From an uncultured Tropicimonas sp. (lineage in GTDB: Bacteria; Pseudomonadota; Alphaproteobacteria; Rhodobacterales; Rhodobacteraceae), in the NCBI GenBank assembly GCA_947497945.1, contig CANMIP010000008.1, forward strand, positions 1 to 64,000: 64,000 nucleotides of DNA, written 5' to 3'. Positions 9,351 through 15,892 of this stretch are shown piece by piece (position 1 is the first letter of the stretch; each line of letters begins with the position of its first letter). The notes beneath the pieces are model-generated. The model was not told the DNA's origin, did not search any database, and was given only the letters and a program-made list of their open reading frames with translations. Position numbers and translations under genes: made by a program.

Positions 9351-10394
9351 TCAGCCCGCCTTCGCCTTCATTTTTTCATACTGCGCGCTCCACCTTTCAG
9401 CGAAGCGCAGCAGCTCGTCTTCCGTCGTCGCAGGCCCGATGGAGATGCGCAGCGCGCATCCCGCCGCAGCCTCGTCAAATCCCATCGCGCCCAGCACCCG
9501 GCTCGCCTTGACCTTGCCCGAAGAACAGGCCGAGCCCGCCGAAACGGCAAAGCCCGCAAGGTCCATCTGCATCACCTGGGTCTCGCCGCGCCAGCCGGGC
9601 ACGACCGCACAGGTCGTGTTGGGGAGTCGCGGCCCCGATTTCCCGACAAAAATAATCTCTTTTGCCGAAGATACCAGTGCTTTTTCTAGAATTGTTCTAA
9701 GTTTCTCCACCCGCTCCCAAACGCCCTCATCGAGGTCGCGCTGCGCCGCGGCCGCCGCCGCACCGAAACCGGCGATCCCGATGAGGTTTTCGGTGCCGGA
9801 GCGCCGTCCCATCTCCTGTCCGCCGCCCTTGATGCGCGACGCAACGTCAAGCCCGCGCCGCAGCACAAGCGCGCCGATTCCCTTTGGGCCGCCCAGTTTG
9901 TGGGCGGAAATCAGCGCCATGTCGCAGCCGGACCAGTCGAAGGCGACGGGGATCTTGCCGAAGGCCTGGGTCATGTCGGAGACGGCCAATCCCTGCGGCA
10001 GGCTCTGGATCACGCCGGTCTCGGAATTGGCGAGCTGGAGCGTCGAGCGCGCGGGGTCGGCGACGCTGACCTGTCCGGATGGGTCGACCGGCAGGCTCTC
10101 CTCGATCCATTCCCGGACCGCATCATGCTCGATACCGCTGCCAAGGATCCCGCGCCCGGCCAGCGCCAGCGCAGCGGCTTCCGTGGCGCCGGAGGTGAAG
10201 ACGATATCGGCGGCCTGCGCTCCGAGCGCTTCGGCCACCTGCCCCCGCGCCCGCTCGATCACCCCTTTCGCGGCGCGTCCTTCGGCATGGACCGAGGACG
10301 GGTTTCCCACGAGATCCATGGCCGCGACCATCGCCGCCTTCGCCTCCGGGCGCAGCGGCGCCGTGGCGTTCCAATCGAGATAACTCCGTTTCAT
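9351..10394 (-). CDS. iscS: cysteine desulfurase, IscS/NifS-like (group I)
   Basis: This second desulfurase of the operon has 347 residues, somewhat shorter than E. coli IscS. PLP lysine K166 is in [10 protein letters not shown] and the catalytic cysteine C290 is in [10 protein letters not shown]; the latter sits on the longer group I loop, unlike SufS at the operon end. The ATG at [11 protein letters not shown] is chosen because that is the family N-terminus. The open frame upstream runs only through GC-rich hairpins. The stretch 9640-9710 has AT-rich codons unlike the rest of the gene and contains a TTCTAGAA-type palindrome. The gene follows iscR after a 117-base spacer. Confidence 0.93.
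   Translation of the reverse strand: MKRSYLDWNATAPLRPEAKAAMVAAMDLVGNPSSVHAEGRAAKGVIERARGQVAEALGAQAADIVFTSGATEAAALALAGRGILGSGIEHDAVREWIEESLPVDPSGQVSVADPARSTLQLANSETGVIQSLPQGLAVSDMTQAFGKIPVAFDWSGCDMALISAHKLGGPKGIGALVLRRGLDVASRIKGGGQEMGRRSGTENLIGIAGFGAAAAAAQRDLDEGVWERVEKLRTILEKALVSSAKEIIFVGKSGPRLPNTTCAVVPGWRGETQVMQMDLAGFAVSAGSACSSGKVKASRVLGAMGFDEAAAGCALRISIGPATTEDELLRFAERWSAQYEKMKAKAG
9685..9701 (-). promoter_or_regulatory. candidate iron-control (Irr/ICE-type) palindrome inside iscS, upstream of sufB
   Basis: The plus strand reads TCTAGAATTGTTCTAAG. Compared with the Irr-box consensus TTTAGAA-N3-TTCTAAA of alphaproteobacteria, 12 of the 14 defined bases match and the inner arms TAGAA/TTCTA are perfect. 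It sits in an AT-rich patch of the iscS coding region. Irr is known to control Fe-S assembly genes in this bacterial class. The location inside a gene is unusual and would suit an internal promoter for sufB and the genes after it. Confidence 0.4.
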
Positions 10395-10441
10395 GTACCT
10401 CTTCCGACAGGGTTGCCTTGCGCATCCTGCGCAAGGCGGTG

Positions 10442-10503
10442 GGGGGCGGGGGCGCCCGCGCAGCGGGCGCCCCCGCCCCCGTCGCGCCGCCGCCAGGCGG
10501 CGC
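10442..10503. repeat. two consecutive GC-rich hairpins between iscR and iscS
   Basis: 10442-10459 and 10463-10480 form a perfect 18-bp stem (GGGGGCGGGGGCGCCCGC) closed by the 3-base loop GCA. 10484-10491 and 10496-10503 form a second 8-bp stem (GCGCCGCC/GGCGGCGC). They fill the iscR-iscS spacer. There is no U-run, so they are not classical terminators. They could act as an mRNA-processing or stability barrier separating the amount of iscR message from that of the downstream genes (inference). Confidence 0.8.
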
Positions 10504-10511
10504 AACATGGG

Positions 10512-10976
10512 TCAGCTATGGTCGTCTTCGACCTGGAACAGCGACGGGACGGCGGGACAGGGCGCGAGATCATTGCCCACCACATCCGAGAGCCGCGACT
10601 GGTGCAGATAGACATAGACATGCGCCGAGAGCCCTTCCCAGAGCCGGTTGTTGAGCGACTGCGCCCGGCTACCCGAGACGCCGCCCTTGGCGCCGGCTCC
10701 GGTATGAAGCGCGCTCACCGTCTCGTCCACGGCCTCCAGCACTTCCGAGATCCGGATCTGCTCCGGCGCCCGGCCCAGCCGATAGCCGCCCCCCGGCCCG
10801 CGCACCGATTCCACCAGCCCCGCCCGGCGCAGCTTGACGAAGAGCTGCTCGAGATAGGGCAGCGAGATATCCTGCCGTTCGGAAATCTCCGCCAGCGTCA
10901 CCAGCGCATCCGCCGGCGCCAGCGCCAGGTCGGTCAGCGCCACCATCGCATAGCGTCCTTTGGTGCTCAGTTTCAT
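10512..10976 (-). CDS. iscR: Rrf2-family Fe-S/iron-responsive regulator IscR
   Basis: The 154-aa protein begins MKLSTKGRYAM; the frame extends 10 codons upstream but this is the family start. It has the Rrf2 winged helix (ISLPYLEQLFVKLRRAGLV, wing VRGPGGGYRL). The three cysteines that ligate the cluster in E. coli IscR (positions 92-106) are absent; that region reads HTGAGAKGGVSGSRAQ. The only cysteine is C140, near the C-terminus. The IscR of Rhodobacter is also known for having a single cysteine. As first gene of the iscR-suf operon it probably represses its own operon when iron or clusters are sufficient. Confidence 0.93.
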   Translation of the reverse strand: MKLSTKGRYAMVALTDLALAPADALVTLAEISERQDISLPYLEQLFVKLRRAGLVESVRGPGGGYRLGRAPEQIRISEVLEAVDETVSALHTGAGAKGGVSGSRAQSLNNRLWEGLSAHVYVYLHQSRLSDVVGNDLAPCPAVPSLFQVEDDHS

Positions 10977-11010
10977 CGCCCAACCTCCCGCAAAACTTGA
11001 CGCCACCGGC

Positions 11011-11030
11011 AGGGAGGCTTAACTGCCTCG
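11011..11030. promoter_or_regulatory. inverted repeat upstream of iscR, candidate operator
   Basis: GAGGC-TTAACT-GCCTC (11014-11029) lies 38 bases before the iscR start and 102 bases before the divergent hydrolase start. A dyad at this place in a divergent promoter is where an autoregulator such as IscR would bind. It does not match a consensus I can assert for single-cysteine IscR proteins, so the assignment is tentative. Confidence 0.35.
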
Positions 11031-11131
11031 AGCCGTGCATGTAACGCAGTGGCATTCATTGACGATCTAGATTGCCTGACCGAAAGGGTCAACAGCCCCG
11101 GCCCAGGCCCGCGACAAGGAAAAAGGCAAAC

Positions 11132-11785
11132 ATGCCCGAGGTGATCTTTCCCGGACCCGAAGGGCGGCTTGAAGGCCGCTATCACCCGCAAAAGGAAAAG
11201 GACGCCCCTATCGCGATCATCCTGCATCCGCATCCCCAATTCGGCGGCACGATGAACAACAAGGTCGTCTACAACCTGCATTACACTTTCTACAACATGG
11301 GCTTCACCGTGTTGCGCTTCAATTTCCGCGGTGTCGGCCGAAGCCAGGGCGAATATGACCAGGGCATCGGAGAGCTGTCGGATGCGGCTTCCGCACTCGA
11401 CTACCTGCAGTCGATGAACCAGAACGCCAAGCATTGCTGGGTTGCCGGCTTCTCCTTCGGCGCCTGGATCGGCATGCAGCTCCTGATGCGCCGTCCGGAG
11501 ATCACCGGCTTCATCTCGGTCTCGCCGCCGGCGAACATGTATGACTTCTCCTTCCTCGCCCCCTGCCCCTCCTCGGGCCTGATCATCAACGGCGCCTCGG
11601 ATCGTGTCGCGCCGCCGAAGGACACGCAGACCCTTGTCGGCAAGTTGCATGAGCAGAAGGGCATCACCATCACCCATGAAGAAGTGCCCGGCGCCGGCCA
11701 TTTCTTCGAGGAACCGCACATGCAGCCGATGCTGAAAAGCGTCGAGACCTATGTGCGCCGTCGCCTTACCGAAAACACGCGCTGA
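11132..11785 (+). CDS. alpha/beta-fold hydrolase
   Basis: The 217-aa protein has the alpha/beta hydrolase core: HPHPQFGGTMNN oxyanion region, nucleophile elbow GFSFGAW (serine), acid in NGASDRVAP and catalytic histidine in GAGHFFEE. There is no signal peptide, so it should be cytoplasmic. The substrate is unknown. The ATG at 11132 is preferred to an upstream TTG because the purine-rich AAGGAAAAAGG precedes it. It is divergent from iscR, an arrangement frequent in Rhodobacterales. The last 48 codons recur, decayed, at about 12649-12795. Confidence 0.88.
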   Translation: MPEVIFPGPEGRLEGRYHPQKEKDAPIAIILHPHPQFGGTMNNKVVYNLHYTFYNMGFTVLRFNFRGVGRSQGEYDQGIGELSDAASALDYLQSMNQNAKHCWVAGFSFGAWIGMQLLMRRPEITGFISVSPPANMYDFSFLAPCPSSGLIINGASDRVAPPKDTQTLVGKLHEQKGITITHEEVPGAGHFFEEPHMQPMLKSVETYVRRRLTENTR

Positions 11786-11793
11786 GACCGGGG

Positions 11794-12018
11794 ATGGGTG
11801 TTCTCGAAGATCTCGCCGACAGGCTGGCGAAAGATGCCCTCGACGCTTCGGAGGAACTGAACGACGAGGGTATTCTCACCGAGGTCGCCAAACAGCTCGG
11901 GGCGACCTCGACCACGATGGAGGAGACCTATCTCACCTCCATCCGCATCCGGCTGTCCGAGCGGCGCGCCCGGCGGTTCCTTGAGAGCACACTCCGCAAG
12001 GCCAAGGACCCTTCTTAG
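11794..12018 (+). CDS. conserved small hypothetical protein (74 aa)
   Basis: An acidic, helix-rich 74-residue protein (MGVLEDLADRLAKDALDASE...) that starts 8 bases after the hydrolase stop, so it is probably co-transcribed. It ends in a basic segment (RRARRFLESTLRKAK). No domain was recognised. A decayed paralogue of the whole frame lies at 12798-12970 in the same order behind a decayed hydrolase tail, which shows that the two genes once moved or duplicated together. Confidence 0.75.
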   Translation: MGVLEDLADRLAKDALDASEELNDEGILTEVAKQLGATSTTMEETYLTSIRIRLSERRARRFLESTLRKAKDPS

Positions 12019-12025
12019 ACAGCTG

Positions 12026-12683
12026 ATGTCCTCGATCCATGCCGGTCGCGGCCACCCGAAGCGGGGTGGCCTCGCGTTCTTTCTGGTATTTGGTCCCGCT
12101 CCTTCCTTGGCGGATATCGAGGTCGAGAAAGGCTATTCCTTCAGCTACGCGCCCTATGCGGTCATGGACACGGCCTGCATCAACGCATTGAAGCCGCGGA
12201 TTGCCACAGAATTCGATGCGGTCGAAGCAATCCACCTCGCCTTCCCGTTCCTCTATCAGTCCGATACCGCCGGGATCTGGCTCGCGATCTATGAGGGCGC
12301 TGTGTTCGAAAGCGGCGAAGGCGAGCGCGCCGGAACCTTTGTCTGTGTCTATCCCGATGCCGGGCTCAGCGCCTCGGACATTGTGGTGACCTTCGAACGC
12401 AAACCGCACGCCCCCGGCAAGCGAGCCCTTCCAATGCCCGGCAAGGGCCTTTCAATCACCGGTATTTCCGGCGACGGGTTTTCAGCGCGCGAGGGATCAC
12501 ACGGCGCTTTCGGACGAGTGCATCGATTGCATGACCCGCGGGCCCTTCGATCGGATCGCAAGAAGATGCGCGAAACGGAACGCGTTCCTCGGCAAGCAAT
12601 CGCAAAAAAGCGAGCACTGCGGCCCTGTGCCTGCTCTTCGATGCCAGGCTGCACGACCAGATTGGCATCACCATCGCCCATGA
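12026..12683 (+). pseudogene. secreted small protein gene, probably frameshifted
   Basis: The first frame (from ATG 12026) encodes an N-terminus with a hydrophobic, signal-peptide-like stretch (GGLAFFLVFGPAPSLA) and a domain of about 130 residues. Near 12490-12505 the GC3 pattern typical of coding sequence moves to another frame. That frame reads DHTALSDECIDCMTRGPFD, then CAKRNAFLG and EHCGPV, a cysteine-rich continuation, and stops with TGA at 12681-12683. A single uninterrupted frame does run to 12988, but it crosses a duplicated segment out of register and has poor codon use. The simplest reading is one gene broken by an indel (or a sequencing error). No family was recognised. Confidence 0.45.
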
Positions 12684-12970
12684 GAAAATGCCCGGCGCAA
12701 GGCACTCCATCGAAGAGGCGCAGATGCAACCGATGCCGGGCAACGGCGCGCGCCATATGCGCCGCCGCCGCACCTATAGCACGCGCCGAGATCGGGGATG
12801 GGTATTCTCGAATGACGCGCCGACCCGCTGGCCAAAGATGCCATCGACGCTTCCGAGATACTGAAGGACGAAGGTCTTCTCAACGAGGTCGCCAAACAGC
12901 TCCTGGCGAGCGCGACCGCGATAGAACGGACCTGTCTCACCTCGAACCGTGTCTCACCACCATCCGCATA
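12649..12970 (+). pseudogene. decayed tandem copy of the hydrolase 3' end plus the 74-aa gene
   Basis: 12649-12795 translates as LHDQIGITIAHEKMPGARHS and onward, clearly matching the hydrolase C-terminus (LHEQKGITITHEEVPGAGHF). Directly after it, 12798 begins MGILE, then TGA, then RADPLAKDAIDASEILKDEG, matching MGVLEDLADRLAKDALDASE of the 74-aa gene. The spacing between the two frames is also conserved. The in-frame stop, loss of the hydrolase nucleophile region and divergent 3' end show that neither copy is functional. Confidence 0.85.
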
Positions 12971-13068
12971 GAGTCCCGGTCCGGTTGACGCTGAACGGGC
13001 GGACATCCGGCGCCAGCCCCCTGCCCGGACGCCGACCGCGAGCCTGCGGCCTCGCGCCCGGCATCGCG

Positions 13069-13848
13069 TCACGCCGGCTGAAAGGCCCAGCTTTCGAAGC
13101 TCCCGTCCCGCCCGAAACGGACCACCTGCCCGGCCGGGACCTCCTGCCAACCGCTCTCGTCCACTTCCAGCGGCTCGGAGACAACGGCGAACCCGGCCCG
13201 GGTCTCGGAGTAGCGATAGAACAGCGTCGGCGCGGTCTCATCCGAGGAGTAGCGCACCGCATAGAGCGACTGCCCATCGCCATAGGCCGCCGAAAAGCGC
13301 ATATGCGGGCCTTCGCCATACGCCCGCGACAGCGCCTCCAGCCGCCCGACAGCCCGTTCCATCGCCGCGACCGGCGCCTCTTCCAGCCCCTCGGCCAGGG
13401 CCAGAAGGAACAGCACCTCGCTGTCGGTCGCGCCCTTGCGATGGGCATAAAGCGCGTCCGGGATGAGCATGTCCGCCTGTTTGCGGAAGCCCTCGAACCC
13501 GCCAACCTGGCCGTTATGCATGAAGCTCCAGCGGCCCACGGCGAAGGGGTGGCAGTTGTTGCGGCTGGTGGCGGTTCCGGTCGAGGCGCGGACATGGGCG
13601 AGGAAGAGCCCGGATCGCACCTGCTCGCAGATCGCCCGCAGGTTCGGATCCGACCAGGCGGGATAGATGTCGCGATACAGCCCCGGCTCAGGGCGCGCGT
13701 CATACCAGGCCAGCCCGAAACCGTCGCCATTGGTCTGGGTCGGGCATTTGGCCGCCTCCAGGCTCTGGGCAACAAGCGAATGGCCCGGCCGGCTCACGAC
13801 TTCCTCAAGGAAGATCTCGGGGCCCGCATAGGCTGCCCAACGACACAT
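13069..13848 (-). CDS. class II glutamine amidotransferase-family protein (YafJ-like)
   Basis: The 259-aa protein starts MCRWAAYAG, exposing the N-terminal cysteine nucleophile after Met removal. Other family motifs are NGDGFGLAWY (about 40-49), the AHVRASTGT stretch, NCHPFAVGRWSFMHNGQVGGF and the DSEVLFLL segment. Class II (Ntn-type) amidotransferase domains hydrolyse glutamine or act as gamma-glutamyl hydrolases. This stand-alone YafJ/EgtC-like group has no firm substrate here because there are no ergothioneine genes beside it. It is a single gene, divergent from the aldo/keto reductase. Confidence 0.88.
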   Translation of the reverse strand: MCRWAAYAGPEIFLEEVVSRPGHSLVAQSLEAAKCPTQTNGDGFGLAWYDARPEPGLYRDIYPAWSDPNLRAICEQVRSGLFLAHVRASTGTATSRNNCHPFAVGRWSFMHNGQVGGFEGFRKQADMLIPDALYAHRKGATDSEVLFLLALAEGLEEAPVAAMERAVGRLEALSRAYGEGPHMRFSAAYGDGQSLYAVRYSSDETAPTLFYRYSETRAGFAVVSEPLEVDESGWQEVPAGQVVRFGRDGSFESWAFQPA

Positions 13849-14019
13849 CGGCGCTCTCCCGTCTGGCGTTCATCCTCCCAGCCAATAGCGGGGAACGCGG
13901 GCAAAGGGCAGTGCGGCACGGACGCGCCCACTCTCCGACGCGGGGGAAGCCGGGCAGGAAGCGGTTGAGATGGCGGGCCGCGCACGCTATCGGCAATGGG
14001 GGTAGCGAAAGGATATCGC

Positions 14020-14913
14020 ATGGAACGGGTCGAACTCAGCGTGGGGCTGGAACTCAGCCGCATTGTCTATGGCATGTGGCGGCTCAGCGACGATACCGAC
14101 ACCTCGCCGGCCCGTGTGCAGGCCAAGATCGAGACCTGCCTCGAGCAGGGTATCACCTCCTTCGACCTGGCCGATATCTATGGCGGCTACAAGACCGAGG
14201 GTCTGCTCGGAAAGGCGTTGAAGGACGCGCCGGCGCTGCGGACGACAATGGAGATCGTGACCAAGTGCGATATCGTCGCGCCGATCGGCAAGTTTTCCGA
14301 CCGCAGCGTGAAATATTACGACACTTCGCCGGCCCATATCTCCACCTCCATCGACCGCTCCCTGCGCAAGATGCATATCGAGCGGATCGATCTCTTCCTG
14401 CTGCACCGTCCGGACCCGTTGATGGATCCGTTCGAGACCGGGCGGGCGCTGGACGAGGCCGTTGCCGCGGGCAAGATCCGCGCCGTTGGCGTGTCGAATT
14501 TCCTGCCGCATGACTGGGAGCTGCTGCAGGCGGCGATGGACACGCGGCTGGCGACCAACCAGATCGAGATCTCGCTGCTGGCGCATGACCCGCTGACCAA
14601 TGGCGAGCTGGCCTTCCTTCAGCGCAACGGCGTCGCCCCGATGGCCTGGTCGCCGCTGGGCGGCGGCGCGCTGCTCTCCTCCGGGCACAGCCGGATGAAC
14701 GAGGAGCTGCACCGGGTGGCCGAGCGCGACGGGGTCGAGGCGATGGCTGTGGCCGTCGCCTGGCTGCTGGCGCATCCGGCCTGCATCCTGCCGGTGATCG
14801 GCACCAACAAGCTGGAGCGCATTCGCAAGATCCCCGACGCATTCAAGGTCAACATGGACCGCGAGACGTGGTACGCGCTCTATACCGCCGCCCTTGGCCA
14901 CGAAGTGCCCTGA
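14020..14913 (+). CDS. aldo/keto reductase (YdhF-like)
   Basis: The 297-aa NADPH-dependent reductase has the catalytic tetrad of the AKR superfamily: Asp in TSFDLAD, Tyr in DIYGGY, Lys in VTKCDIV and His in FLLHRPDP. The C-terminal cofactor-binding part (LPVIGTNKLERI) is intact. The ATG at 14020 is chosen because GAAAGGA precedes it at good spacing; an in-frame ATG at 13996 is less likely. The substrate is unknown. The flavin reductase gene follows after 29 bases. Confidence 0.9.
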   Translation: MERVELSVGLELSRIVYGMWRLSDDTDTSPARVQAKIETCLEQGITSFDLADIYGGYKTEGLLGKALKDAPALRTTMEIVTKCDIVAPIGKFSDRSVKYYDTSPAHISTSIDRSLRKMHIERIDLFLLHRPDPLMDPFETGRALDEAVAAGKIRAVGVSNFLPHDWELLQAAMDTRLATNQIEISLLAHDPLTNGELAFLQRNGVAPMAWSPLGGGALLSSGHSRMNEELHRVAERDGVEAMAVAVAWLLAHPACILPVIGTNKLERIRKIPDAFKVNMDRETWYALYTAALGHEVP

Positions 14914-14942
14914 GACGCGCCAAAACCAGACGGACAAGTGAG

Positions 14943-15440
14943 ATGGATTCCGAGAGTTTCTCCCCCGGCCCCGGCCGCGAACGCGCCCTGCGCACCGCGC
15001 TTGGCGCCTTTGCCACCGGGGTCACGGTCGTGACCTGTCGCGGCCCGGATGGCCCGCTGGGGTTCACCGCCAACAGCTTCACCTCGGTCTCGCTCGACCC
15101 GGCGCTGGTGCTGTGGTGCCCGGCGATCCTGTCGCCGCGCCATGACGCCTTCGTCGCCGCGCCGCATTTCTCGATCCATGTGCTGGAGGCCAGCCAGCTC
15201 GCCGTCTCGCAGCGCTTCGCCGAGCAGGCGGAGGATTTCGACGGCATCGACCATGTGGATTCCGACAGCGGTGTGCCGCTGCTCGAAGGCTGCCTCACCC
15301 GGCTCGACTGCCGCCATTTCGCCGCCCATGGCGCCGGCGATCACACGATCGTGCTTGGCCAGATCGACCATGTCACCCACCACCCCGGCGCGCCGCTGCT
15401 CTTTGCGCTCGGCGCCTATGGGAAACTGACCGGGTTGTAG
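14943..15440 (+). CDS. flavin reductase-domain protein (FMN-binding split barrel)
   Basis: The 165-aa protein carries the flavin reductase-like fold: ALGAFATGVTVVTC (about 19-32), the GFTANSFTSVSLDP flavin-binding loop (about 40-53) and a C-terminal GDHTIVLGQI followed by GAPLLF. Such proteins reduce free FMN/FAD for a partner monooxygenase or act as small oxygenase components, and no partner is adjacent. It is probably co-transcribed with the aldo/keto reductase upstream. The start was set at MDSESFSPG, 29 bases after that gene. Confidence 0.88.
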   Translation: MDSESFSPGPGRERALRTALGAFATGVTVVTCRGPDGPLGFTANSFTSVSLDPALVLWCPAILSPRHDAFVAAPHFSIHVLEASQLAVSQRFAEQAEDFDGIDHVDSDSGVPLLEGCLTRLDCRHFAAHGAGDHTIVLGQIDHVTHHPGAPLLFALGAYGKLTGL

Positions 15441-15892
15441 CGGCAGGCGCCGTTTGCCGCGGTCGAGCGGCGCGCTGACGGGCATGGGCTCAAGCGCGCA
15501 GGCCACCAGTCCGGCCCCTGCCCGCGCCCCGGCCGGATGGCCCGTGCCCGGTTCCCGTTGCGTCATGTTGCATCCGAAGCGCGTGGCCCCCATGTGATCC
15601 CTCGTCCAGACATCCCGAACGGACCCCAGCCACCCGAGGGTTACGCGACTTAGACCTATTCTCATTCTGCAATGCAGCATCCCGGTTTCGCCCGCATGGG
15701 CGTCGCTTTCGAGAAAAGAGCACGCTGGAACGCCTTGTTTACCTGCTCCGTTGCAAAAGCGTCGCCGAGACTGGCGTCGATTTGAGGATGCCTTTCACGG
15801 GGCTTGCGCCATTGCAGCGCCTCGTCAATAACCGCAGTGAAGAATTCCGTGCCGCCCCTCCCCTCCCGCGGCCAAGACGAGGTACGCCGAAC
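15441..15892. other. intergenic region before the glycogen operon
   Basis: About 450 bases without a credible gene. Frames on the minus strand are continuations of shadows of glgP. The first part is GC-rich with short inverted repeats (GCGGCA...TGCCGC just after 15440). The AT-richer part, 15640-15720, is the more likely promoter region of glgP. No clear operator was found. GCGCTGACGGGCATGG at 15473-15488 weakly resembles the palindromic element at 59871. Confidence 0.4.

Noticed and set aside
12026-12988. Single 320-codon gene running through the duplicated segment
   Set aside because: After about 12500 it has poor GC3 and reads the decayed hydrolase copy out of register; a frameshifted shorter gene explains the sequence better.
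15470-15530. Third copy of the palindromic element found at 57.6 and 59.9 kb
   Set aside because: Only GCGCTGA.GGGCATGG and a few further bases match; the palindromic core and second block are absent.
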